Assembly (NCBI GenBank): GCA_013298765.1 | Contig: JAAFJA010000003.1 | Coordinates: 124,001-188,000, forward strand | DNA: 64,000 nucleotides | Direction of reading: 5' to 3' | Source: Betaproteobacteria bacterium | Lineage (GTDB): Bacteria > Pseudomonadota > Gammaproteobacteria > Burkholderiales > Casimicrobiaceae | Part shown: positions 35,415-43,721 of the stretch, in pieces | How positions within the stretch are numbered: position 1 is the first letter of the stretch | How the letters are laid out: each line of letters opens with the position of its first letter | The notes under the pieces: model-generated | What the model saw: the letters and a program-made list of their open reading frames with translations, nothing else | What the model was told of the DNA's origin: nothing | The model's database searches: none | Program-made: the position numbers and the translations under genes

Positions 35415-38400
35415 TCAGCGTCTGCCTAGTGCTCCCCGTAAGCCGCCGAGTATGTACTCGATGTATCTTCCGTCCTCACCTTGTGCGAACAAAACGCCTC
35501 GGCCGTCAAGCTGCCAATCGAAACTTGGCTTGGTGGCGCGAATCTCTTGTTCCGATGTCTGTGTCACCATGTAGCCGCGAATGGGAACTGCGAGTTGCCA
35601 CGAAGGCACCTCCTCGGCAAGCAAGCGGATTTTGTCCGCAGGCCACACAAGCCGTAGGCCTTTTGGTTCAACGAACGCCAGCGCCTGTGTCGGCGCTTCG
35701 CCTTCAGCGCCATGCTTGATGAGCCACAGCAAAAAGTCGGGCTTGAAGCCTTCACTACCGAAGATACCCACGCCCGCGCTTGCCAGGTTGCGCAAGATTG
35801 CAACGCTATGCCCTTGCCATTCGGATGTTGCGTGTAAGCGTTCCCAGATGCGACGCAGGTCCCAGACGAAGCGTGCTTCGCTTTCCTCGAGCGGCGGTGG
35901 TGAAATGCGAAGCTCGGCGGCCGGTTCGTCGAACAGTGAAAGCTGATCGCTTGCGCCGATGTTGATCGGCGCTTTTACAAGCAGCGGACGATACAAATGT
36001 TCGGGAATATGGAGGCGCGGAAGCGGGCGACTGAACTCGTCGATTTCTCTCGACACGTCGACGCCTGAGAGCAAATCAGCGAGCGGCGCCTCGCCGATCT
36101 CCTCCGAAATCAACGATAGCACTCGCTCTGCACCACCTTCACGAAAGCGAACCTTCGCCAGTACGTCACTCACTTTTCTGAGCGCCTCTTCTGCCTCTTT
36201 GCTCGGCGCGAGTGTCTCGATCAGATAGCCCGCTTGAAGCATGCCGTCGCTCGCCTTCTGCACCGGGAAGTTCGCATGTGACTCGTCAAGCAAATCAAGT
36301 TTCAGGCGATTACTGAGAAAGCGCAAGCGCGCACGTCGAACCGAGCGAACCAGCGCCGCTTCCAACGCCATCAAAATGTCTTCGCGTACGCGCTCGCGCA
36401 GCGCACGGCTCACGCCTTCGCTCGCGAGCATACGGATCGACACACGGTCGCGACACCACTTGCTTACTTGCGCTTTGGTTACCCAAAGAAGTTGTGCATC
36501 TTGCTGCTTGAGTGCGGCGATTGCGTGCTGAAACAAGGTTTCGTCTGAAAGCGTATTGCCGAACATATCCGCTACGCGATACGTTTTGACATCGCCGTCA
36601 GCGAGCGTTTGCACCACCCCCGTGCCTGACTGAGCCGAAATTCGCGGCGTCAAGTCAATCACAACGTCGCTTGCATCAGTGCTGGAAAATTCGACGGGAA
36701 GTGCTGCGAACGCGGCTTCCTGCGCGTCATCGAAGCCCGGCACTTGCAACTTCAGTTCGGCCAGATTGCTACGAATCGAAATCGGAATGATTTCACGCTG
36801 GCCCGACATGCCCTCATGCTTCATCGTATCGAGCCAGGTCTGCACGTAATCGGCTTTCACACCGAACACATAGAGCGTTTCATTCGCCGCGACCTGCGCC
36901 GGATGCGGCCCGAGATGCGGCAAAAAGTTTGCTCGTTTGAGTCGACCCTGAATGCCGCGCAAGCGCACACCGCGCCCGAACAATTGAATGACTTGCGTGC
37001 CCGCGTTCTTTCCGAGATTGATGAGCCCAAGCGCGCCCACCCGAAAGCTCGACCAGCCTTCGATGAACTTACGCGAACCGATCAAAAAGCGCACATCGGG
37101 CAAGTGATCGAGCCGCGCGAAAAGCGAACCGTTTACTTTGTCTTCGTCTTCGATCGTGATCGTGCCTAGCGCGCGAAGTTTTGCTTCAAGCTTCGCCGCA
37201 TCGCCCACGAATACGCTGCCGCACCAACGATCATTGGCCGCGCCCGGCAATCGCAATCCCAACTCGTCTTTCGAAAGTTTGCGCACCGCCAACCGCCCCG
37301 AACCGCCGAAGAGCGTTTCGCAGATGAGCGCGTGCAAGGCGCTCGCATCCATCTCGCGCTCGGCTTGAAGATCGAGATCGGCATCGAAAATCGCCTGCTG
37401 CACCGGGCTCTTCGGTGCGAGCACTGTCGTAAGTTGCTGCGTTGCGTAGTCCACGTCGCTCGTAAATCTCGCTAGAAACGCAAGCAGCGTCACTACATCT
37501 TCGCTCTTCGCGCTCACGGTGTTGCCAACGAACACGGCAAGCGGTTCGGCCAATCGGTATCTCGCGGCGCGATTTGCATCCTCGGCGAAGCGTTTGCATT
37601 GCTGCCAAAACGCGAGCATCGCCGTGGTGAGCACTAAATCGCGCGCATCATCGTCTTTGGCGACGAGGCTCTTGGGCGTTTTGCCGAACCCATCTTCGTG
37701 AAACCGCCGATAGCCGTAATCGAACACGGTGCAGCGCGCGTATTCATTGAAGCGATCGCTATCCATCGCCGCCACTTGAGCGAAGGTCGCCGAATATTCA
37801 AACTCAAATCCGGGCACACCTTCCACGGGATACGCCTCATGGGTGCCTACGAGCGCTTGCCTGCGCGCGCGAAACGCGCTCTCGCCATCATTGCCGCCGT
37901 CGCTGCCTTTGTGGCCTTCGTCGACCAGCAACAAATTCGGCCCCGCATATTGATCGGTACACACGGAAACGCCCTCTTTCGGGCGCTTAGCCAGTGGGTC
38001 AGGCAGATAGAGCTTCGTAATCTCGGTGATTTCAAGATCAACGCCCAAGCTGATCGGATCAATGCCAGAGCAGGCAAACTCATCGCGATGCTGTGCAGAG
38101 AGGACCGCGTTGGGCGTGAGCAGCAACACGCGCTCTGGCATTCGCCCAAGCAGCTTTTTTGCATGACGCAAAAACTGCCGCAGATTCAAATGCATCATCA
38201 GCGTTTTGCCGCTGCCGGTCGCCATCCACAGCGCAAGACGATTCAGCTCGTTGGGTGCCACCGCAGGAAGGCTTGGCAACTCACGTTCGCGATAAACGTT
38301 TAAGGCATCACACAGCGCACGGCGATCCCGCGCCAACAGCATCAAATAAAGCTCAACGAAGAGCGCCGCAAGCCACTGGAAATGCGTCAATTCCCAGCGC

Positions 38401-38699
38401 GTTTGCGTGAGCGATTCGCGCGCCGCTGCAATCTCCGCCCAATCGCGCGTGAAGCTTCGCGCGGCGCGCTCAATGTCCTCAGCGGGAAGGCGAATGCCTT
38501 GCAACGAGAGCACTGCGGCAAGCCGCGCGCTCGCCCCGCCATCGAGCGCCTCGTCTGATTCCTTCACCCGCGTGAGCAAGCGATCAAACGATCCGCCCAG
38601 CAAATGCGAGAGATAGCGAACCACGAGCAAGTGACGATCAAATCGCCGCGCCGCAAGTTGCGCCTTGTTCGGCTTCGCGGAAGCTACAGCTCGCGCCAT
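35415..38699 (-). CDS. Type III-like restriction helicase/nuclease (Res)
   Basis: The cleaving partner of the adjacent methyltransferase. The 1094 residues contain a superfamily 2 helicase core with motif I MATGSGKTLM near 160, motif II DEGH near 260, motif III YSATF near 303 and the late motif QLFGRGVRLRG near 590. A C-terminal PD-(D/E)xK nuclease is suggested by KPDFLLWL near 986 and FVEPKG near 1010. Its ATG overlaps the mod stop by one base (TAATG), so expression is coupled. No anti-restriction or BREX-type helper genes are nearby. Confidence 0.85.
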   Translation of the reverse strand: MARAVASAKPNKAQLAARRFDRHLLVVRYLSHLLGGSFDRLLTRVKESDEALDGGASARLAAVLSLQGIRLPAEDIERAARSFTRDWAEIAAARESLTQTRWELTHFQWLAALFVELYLMLLARDRRALCDALNVYRERELPSLPAVAPNELNRLALWMATGSGKTLMMHLNLRQFLRHAKKLLGRMPERVLLLTPNAVLSAQHRDEFACSGIDPISLGVDLEITEITKLYLPDPLAKRPKEGVSVCTDQYAGPNLLLVDEGHKGSDGGNDGESAFRARRQALVGTHEAYPVEGVPGFEFEYSATFAQVAAMDSDRFNEYARCTVFDYGYRRFHEDGFGKTPKSLVAKDDDARDLVLTTAMLAFWQQCKRFAEDANRAARYRLAEPLAVFVGNTVSAKSEDVVTLLAFLARFTSDVDYATQQLTTVLAPKSPVQQAIFDADLDLQAEREMDASALHALICETLFGGSGRLAVRKLSKDELGLRLPGAANDRWCGSVFVGDAAKLEAKLRALGTITIEDEDKVNGSLFARLDHLPDVRFLIGSRKFIEGWSSFRVGALGLINLGKNAGTQVIQLFGRGVRLRGIQGRLKRANFLPHLGPHPAQVAANETLYVFGVKADYVQTWLDTMKHEGMSGQREIIPISIRSNLAELKLQVPGFDDAQEAAFAALPVEFSSTDASDVVIDLTPRISAQSGTGVVQTLADGDVKTYRVADMFGNTLSDETLFQHAIAALKQQDAQLLWVTKAQVSKWCRDRVSIRMLASEGVSRALRERVREDILMALEAALVRSVRRARLRFLSNRLKLDLLDESHANFPVQKASDGMLQAGYLIETLAPSKEAEEALRKVSDVLAKVRFREGGAERVLSLISEEIGEAPLADLLSGVDVSREIDEFSRPLPRLHIPEHLYRPLLVKAPINIGASDQLSLFDEPAAELRISPPPLEESEARFVWDLRRIWERLHATSEWQGHSVAILRNLASAGVGIFGSEGFKPDFLLWLIKHGAEGEAPTQALAFVEPKGLRLVWPADKIRLLAEEVPSWQLAVPIRGYMVTQTSEQEIRATKPSFDWQLDGRGVLFAQGEDGRYIEYILGGLRGALGRR

Positions 38700-41600
38700 T
38701 ACTGCGCCCGCTCCATCATCCGATCACGCAACAGCGAATCGAGCGATTCGCCGCGCTCGCCCGGAAGCCATAGCGCGCTTCGGTTGTGAAAAATGGTGGC
38801 GTAATCCGCGAGTGATCGCTTGAACTCGCGCTTCACGGTCGCTTGAAGCCAATCCCGCTCTGTCTTGGCCGCTTCCATATCGCAATCATCGTTCGCATTC
38901 CTCAACCAAACGAGCACTGGCGCGGGGTTGCTCACACCCTTCGCCGCATCGCTCGCAAGCGTTGCCTCCATCAATTCATGGCGATTCCCAGCCTCATCGC
39001 GGATCGCCCGAATTCGCTGGGGCAAGAGGCCGATGAGTAATCGTATTGTTTCCATCATTTCTATCGCGCTTGCCCCGTTTAAATCGGGCGTTAACGTAGA
39101 AAGCCGATATTCAAACGGCGTTTTCAATGCCTCGGTGGAAAGCAACACGGGCGAGCCCTCGCTCGCGTCCGTCAGCGCGTATCGAATCAGCGTGTCATCA
39201 GCGGTTTCCGCGAGCGGCAACGCGTTTTGTGGCGCGTCGTTTGCGGCGCTGGCTGAAAGATCGAGCGCATCCAAACTGTCTTCGTAATGCTCTAAGCGCA
39301 GCACACGAACAATCGGCAAGGTGCGGCGCGACCAATGCTCCGCGGCCTCATCCGCAGTCGCTGCATCGTGATTCACGCCCTCTTTCGGCTTGCCGTCTTT
39401 CCACTCAGGCGAGGCCATCACTTTTGCAATGCGCGGCAAGGTCACCGTATCGAAATACTCGCCCTGCTCCACCAAAATGAACTTGCGCGCACCGCCGTCT
39501 TCACGATTCAAGTTGATGACCGCGTGACCGGTGGTGCCAGAACCGGCGAAGAAGTCGAGGACTGGATCGTTACGTCTTGAGACTTGCGAACTGAGTCTCG
39601 CCGCTAAGGTTGTTGGCTTTGGATTGGGAAAGCTGTTCGTGGCTCCCATCAATGAGGTCAGTTCTTTTTCTCCAGCTGTGTAGTCGTGCAACACAGACTT
39701 CGCAACATTTGACTCAACTTCGTTCAGAAATTTTTTCAAACGCGGAGACTTACGTTCGTTTTCACCGAAGATGATGCGATTTTGCGCAGCCAACTTTTGA
39801 AACGATGGCCGCTGTGGGTCAGATGGATCTGGCGCAAACGGAAATGACCAGCCCTGTTTCGGTGGCGAGCACGGCTGTTTTGTTATTGGATGTAACGGTC
39901 GATAAAACCGAAAATTGAAATGGGCGGGATCACGCGTGGAGGCCGCCTGTTTGTTTGCGGGCATGGAGGGTTTGTCGTCGCTCCATAGCCAAATCCTGGC
40001 ATTGGCCTCACGCGCTTTTTCGTGGGGAACAAAGTTACCTTCAGCGTCGCGGTACTCAGCATGCGAGTAGCTATACACGCTTCGCCAAGTATCAAGCGCA
40101 CGGTCAAACTCGATGCCGTCCGCCTCAAGTGATTCGATAAGCGAGCTTTCGTGTTGCTTGAATAACTCAGCGACTTTTTCTTCGATCAGTTCGGGCGACG
40201 GGAAATCCGGCCCTAGCTCGGACAAAAGCTCATTGACTTCAGTGAGCCCAGGCTTCTTTTCCCGAAACGACAACGCATCCAGCTCCACAGCGGATTTGTC
40301 CCGAGCGAACGCCTGTACATACTCGTGATTTGTTGAGTACGTAGGCGATTGGCTGTAGGTTGTGTGCTGAACCCAGATGAGCTCTTCAACACGGTTTTCG
40401 ATCCCGAAAGCGTGGGCTAGCGACTCGACCAGATTTCGTTGCTCCAGTAAAGAAATGTGCGAGAAGAGCATGCCCGTCGGTGCCATAAGCTCGCGCGCTA
40501 ACTGCACACGCCCACCGATCATCGAAATCCATGTTGCGCGTTGAAGTTGATCTTTGTACAAAAAGCCATCGCTACCCGTGTTGTACGGCGGATCAATGTA
40601 GATGCACTTCACGCGGTTTTTGTATGCGGGCTCCATGGTGCGCAGCGCCGCGTAGTTGTCGGCATGGAAGAGCTCGCCGCCGGTGGCGGCTTCGATATCA
40701 CTGAAACAGGCGAGCAGTCGGTCGCGAAAGGCGCGATCGAAGTGTTTCGTGTGGATCGGGAGATGCGGGAAGCGGGAAAGGAGCGCGGTGCCAACTTCTT
40801 TTTCCTCACCCGCCGCTTTGCGGCGACCTCTCCCCCGGGGAGAGGCGACCGAACCCTGCGCCGCGTTTTCCGCGAGTGGTTTCTCGCCCACCCATTGCAG
40901 CCATTCGTTGACCTGCGCAGCGTCCGCCGCCGCTTCATCAATGAGCGCTTGGGCGTCTGCATGTTGCGTGCGCAAGAGGCCGCTGACTTGCACGAGATAG
41001 TCGGCGCGCGTCACGAACTTGCGCTTTTCAAAGAGCGTGGCTTGGAAGCGCTCGATTTGATCGAGGAAGGCAATTAAATCGAGCGCGATGGCGCGAACGA
41101 GTGCGAATTTGCTGCGAATGCGCGGAAGCTCTTCGTCTTTAGCGTCCCACACTTGCACGAATTCGTGCTTTAAGTACACATCGAGCTCGCCTTCAAGAAA
41201 GGCTTTGAGCTGGGGGTGAACAAAAAAATCGCTGGTGTGTTTGCGTACGAAGCGGCGAACATGTTTTTCTAGGAGCGCGGCATCCATTGATGCGGGCGGG
41301 AGAGCCGTTGCGAAGCCTTGCCCGCCCAACCATGCGTTGATGACTTTTTCTTGGAGGCCGTTCCCTTCAACTGCTTCTACCGTTTCGATTGCGTCGCTGT
41401 CGTTGTCTGCGTCAGCGCTGTCGTCGGCGTCTTCATCCGTACGTTTTGCGGCCTTTGTTTTCTTGTCTCCGTAGCGTTTGTTTTCGTCCGGCGTTGCCGT
41501 GCGCCATTGCCAAAAGATAGTAAGACTTTGCCCCTGTTTTTCAAGGCGATGCGGGAAGAAATGCCGCTTCTCACCTTTGGCATTCGTTTTCTCAGTGTCC

Positions 41601-42073
41601 GCGCGATCAATGGCGAAGATGACGGTGGTTGACGCGTCGCCAGCGCCTTGGGTGTAGGCGTAGCGCGAGAAGAATTCGCCACTTTTGATGTAGTGCGAAC
41701 CTTTGGTGGCCCAATGAAAATAGGTGTCTTCGCCACGATAGGGTACGGCATACGCCGCTGATCCGCCGCGTCGCGCGCGCGGGATGAAATCGCCCTCATC
41801 CCAATAGCGTGAAAAGAATGTGTGAAGGTGGTAATAGACGTTGGCTTCTTCCTCGGTAGCCAATTCGCGTCCGTGCGCTGCGGCGAGCGCGTCTGTTTGC
41901 ACGCGGATGCGCGCGGGGAGCGTAACGTCTAGAAACTTGAGTACCTCCGCCCGACGGAAATTCAGAATTCGGTAAATCCCAAAATCCAAATCAGCGAGAT
42001 CGATTTTGAGAACGTCGCGGCGGAGCAGTTCGAGGAAGCGTGTTTGTGGCGAAGGCGAGTTTATTGGACTCAT
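38699..42073 (-). CDS. Type III-like DNA methyltransferase (Mod), large form
   Basis: An adenine or cytosine-N4 methyltransferase of 1124 residues, far longer than a classic type III Mod (about 650). The catalytic motif IYIDPPYNTGSDGF lies near residue 491 and the SAM motif VLDFFAGSGTTGH near 839, the beta-class order used by type III enzymes, with a long recognition region between. The first 450 residues are an extra domain of unknown role. Near residues 408-423 the reading frame runs through a palindromic repeat (40804-40850). The start ATG overlaps the stop of the PIN toxin gene by 4 bp. Confidence 0.88.
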   Translation of the reverse strand: MSPINSPSPQTRFLELLRRDVLKIDLADLDFGIYRILNFRRAEVLKFLDVTLPARIRVQTDALAAAHGRELATEEEANVYYHLHTFFSRYWDEGDFIPRARRGGSAAYAVPYRGEDTYFHWATKGSHYIKSGEFFSRYAYTQGAGDASTTVIFAIDRADTEKTNAKGEKRHFFPHRLEKQGQSLTIFWQWRTATPDENKRYGDKKTKAAKRTDEDADDSADADNDSDAIETVEAVEGNGLQEKVINAWLGGQGFATALPPASMDAALLEKHVRRFVRKHTSDFFVHPQLKAFLEGELDVYLKHEFVQVWDAKDEELPRIRSKFALVRAIALDLIAFLDQIERFQATLFEKRKFVTRADYLVQVSGLLRTQHADAQALIDEAAADAAQVNEWLQWVGEKPLAENAAQGSVASPRGRGRRKAAGEEKEVGTALLSRFPHLPIHTKHFDRAFRDRLLACFSDIEAATGGELFHADNYAALRTMEPAYKNRVKCIYIDPPYNTGSDGFLYKDQLQRATWISMIGGRVQLARELMAPTGMLFSHISLLEQRNLVESLAHAFGIENRVEELIWVQHTTYSQSPTYSTNHEYVQAFARDKSAVELDALSFREKKPGLTEVNELLSELGPDFPSPELIEEKVAELFKQHESSLIESLEADGIEFDRALDTWRSVYSYSHAEYRDAEGNFVPHEKAREANARIWLWSDDKPSMPANKQAASTRDPAHFNFRFYRPLHPITKQPCSPPKQGWSFPFAPDPSDPQRPSFQKLAAQNRIIFGENERKSPRLKKFLNEVESNVAKSVLHDYTAGEKELTSLMGATNSFPNPKPTTLAARLSSQVSRRNDPVLDFFAGSGTTGHAVINLNREDGGARKFILVEQGEYFDTVTLPRIAKVMASPEWKDGKPKEGVNHDAATADEAAEHWSRRTLPIVRVLRLEHYEDSLDALDLSASAANDAPQNALPLAETADDTLIRYALTDASEGSPVLLSTEALKTPFEYRLSTLTPDLNGASAIEMMETIRLLIGLLPQRIRAIRDEAGNRHELMEATLASDAAKGVSNPAPVLVWLRNANDDCDMEAAKTERDWLQATVKREFKRSLADYATIFHNRSALWLPGERGESLDSLLRDRMMERAQ
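40804..40850. repeat. Palindromic repeat inside mod
   Basis: Two nested hairpins lie in frame in mod: GCCGC-TTT-GCGGC (40812-40824) and CCTCTCCCC-C-GGGGAGAGG (40827-40845), preceded by CCTCACC. The CCTCTCCC/GGGAGAGG and GGTGAGG pieces are shared with the uvrA repeats. It codes for about 16 residues (GSVASPRGRGRRKAAG) of low-complexity linker. Confidence 0.65.
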
Positions 42074-42507
42074 GGCATCTGCTCTAAATGGCGGCTAGTG
42101 GCGTTTGCGAGTTTCTCATCGAAGGTCGCAAGCGGCGCCTTGAGCTCTGCCGCGAGCCAGAGATAGGCGGCATCGTAAGCGGAAAGATCGTAGCGCATTG
42201 CGAGCGCGGCGACTTCGTTGGCATCAATCGGATGCAAATCGATTTGCAATTCAGTAGCAAGGCGCAACCCGTCCGCGGCGTGGGATTCGCCCCGTCGCAT
42301 TTTCTTAACTGCAACGCTCGCGATTTCGGCTTGCAGAAGGTTCGGCGCATGAAGCTCACGCCCGTCGAGGCGATGCGCGGCTTCATTGAACCAGGGTTCG
42401 CGGAATACCAATCCGGCGAGCGCGCTGCAATCAACCACGAGCGGCGGGCGCACCAAATATTCGCCGCGCGGTTCGGCCACGCGTAGCGCAGGTAAGCGAT
42501 CACTCAT
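42070..42507 (-). CDS. vapC: PIN-domain toxin (VapC-like)
   Basis: A 145-residue PIN-domain ribonuclease, the toxin of a VapBC-type module. The acidic active-site residues are in VVDCSALAG near 25, LLQAEIAS near 60, YDAAYLWLA near 113 and TFDEKL near 130. It overlaps the antitoxin gene upstream and mod downstream by 4 bp each, so the toxin-antitoxin pair and the restriction-modification pair form one operon. Confidence 0.88.
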   Translation of the reverse strand: MSDRLPALRVAEPRGEYLVRPPLVVDCSALAGLVFREPWFNEAAHRLDGRELHAPNLLQAEIASVAVKKMRRGESHAADGLRLATELQIDLHPIDANEVAALAMRYDLSAYDAAYLWLAAELKAPLATFDEKLANATSRHLEQMP

Positions 42508-42851
42508 CGCGAATCTCTCAGTTCACGGAGGATTTCGAGGCTTGAAGATTGTGCGCTGATGGGTTCGGGGTGGCGGGATTTCAGTTCGCGAGCGATGTCG
42601 CTGATGCCGCGCGAGCCCTGGCGAATGATCGGCTGACCTAGTTTGCTGTATCCCGCGATACGTTCAAGCGACTTAGAGCGCTGCGGTTGTACGCCCTTAC
42701 CGCTTAGCACTAGCGGTAGATTTTCATCATTTGCTGCTGCCTCAAGAATCGCCATCAACTCCCCTTGTAATGATCGATGATTGCGATTTGCTCGCGCGTG
42801 TAGCGCCGCAGCGATGGGTTCGGGGACGTTTTTGATGGAAATATTGGACAT
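42504..42851 (-). CDS. vapB: FitA/VapB-like ribbon-helix-helix antitoxin
   Basis: A 115-residue antitoxin. The first 45 residues (MSNISIKNVPEPIAAALHAR and on to LQGELMAILEAA) are an Arc/FitA-type ribbon-helix-helix DNA-binding domain; the remainder should wrap the PIN toxin. ATG 42851 is chosen over an upstream start eight codons earlier because the RHH strand then begins at residue 3, as in the family. The repeat GGATGCA upstream is a likely operator. Confidence 0.85.
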   Translation of the reverse strand: MSNISIKNVPEPIAAALHARANRNHRSLQGELMAILEAAANDENLPLVLSGKGVQPQRSKSLERIAGYSKLGQPIIRQGSRGISDIARELKSRHPEPISAQSSSLEILRELRDSR

Positions 42852-42853
42852 AA

Positions 42854-42877
42854 TGCATCCGAAGTCGATTTGCATCC
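42854..42877 (-). promoter_or_regulatory. Candidate antitoxin operator
   Basis: On the minus strand GGATGCA occurs twice with a 17-bp period (42877-42871 and 42860-42854), ending 3 bp before the antitoxin ATG. Paired direct repeats next to the start are typical of RHH antitoxin autoregulation. Confidence 0.45.
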
Positions 42878-42953
42878 AAAATGGACGCAGACCAGATGCT
42901 ATCCGGGCGTTGTTCGTTTCGCAAGCGGCGTTCTGTGCAGTGCTTCTCTACGC

Positions 42954-43354
42954 TTAGCGCCGCCACACCCGAGGCCCGCGCAATTCCTGCATCGCGACGA
43001 AGTCGCGATCATTGTGCAAAACGCATGATGATGTTCGATGAAAAACGTCGCTCGAATGAGATCGACAGGGCTCGCGATTGTGTAACCCTGAGGCCGCAGA
43101 AAGCAATAGCGTTGCGCCGCGCTTCGAGCAATCGCTTCGCCGCCGATTGCGACTAAATCAATCGCACGCAACGCTTGGCTTGCGGCGAGAAAGTCGCGCT
43201 CGTGGCTAAAAGCTCGCAGCACTTCGAAGAGCACGAGATCGGCAATGGCGAGCGGTGCCGCTCCTTCTTCAAGTAAGGCCGCGAGCGTGTCGAAGGATTC
43301 GTTGGCGCGACCGTTGAAGAAGTCGATCCAAACGCTCGAATCGACGAGCATCAT
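42954..43354 (-). pseudogene. Frameshifted VapC-like PIN toxin
   Basis: The first 110 residues (MMLVDSSVWIDFFNGR onward) are a standard PIN domain. After FFIEHHHAF the frame is lost; one frame over it continues NDRDFVAMQELRG...VWRR and stops at 42954. Restoring one base in the A4 run at 43018-43021 (plus strand) gives a 133-residue protein, the normal family length. As written, the frame instead runs on to 42899 with an unrelated tail and lacks the conserved aspartate of the HNDRDF motif, so the toxin should be inactive. Confidence 0.75.
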
Positions 43355-43617
43355 TTACGGGGTGAACGCGTTGTGGTGGCTTTGCTCGTAGCGATCGTGC
43401 TCCCGTAAGGTAGTGGTAGCTGGCTTTGCAGATCATGTTGCCGCTGTGGTGGTTCGATTGGATCGTCCGACCACGCCAGTTGCCCGCGAAGTCCTAATAA
43501 ATAGCGATAGGCTGCTTTTTTGTAAGAAGTTGCAACCCAGCTTCAACGGCCTCGCGCTTGGTCGAATAGGGGCTAGCGCGCATTGCGTCGGTCATCGATG
43601 TCAATGTTAGTGCGCAC
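43351..43617 (-). pseudogene. Decayed VapB-like antitoxin
   Basis: Three frames must be joined. A GTG at 43617 starts VRTNIDIDD in frame 0, which soon hits TAG; the next frame carries DAMRASPYSTKREAVEAG up to LTKKQ and stops; frame 0 resumes after an A6 run as AYRYLLGLRGQLAWSDD and ends with TGA overlapping the toxin ATG (ATGA). The 267-nt span is a multiple of three, so the two shifts cancel. The assembled protein looks like a VapB of the MRTNIDIDD...TKREAVE type. Confidence 0.65.
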
Positions 43618-43721
43618 TTTTACATACTGCGTACAGTACGCCCACACCAAGCACATCAGTTACCTAACAAGTAATGTTCACTAAGCAATGAGACGGTTGG
43701 ATTCTTTTGGTCGTTGACCGA

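Noticed and set aside
35415-42073. BREX or DISARM system
   Set aside because: Only mod and res are present; none of the accessory genes of those systems is nearby.
43571-43581. GGGGCTAGC copy near 43571
   Set aside because: It lies inside the decayed vapB coding sequence and lacks a partner arm, so it is not counted in the inverted-repeat family.
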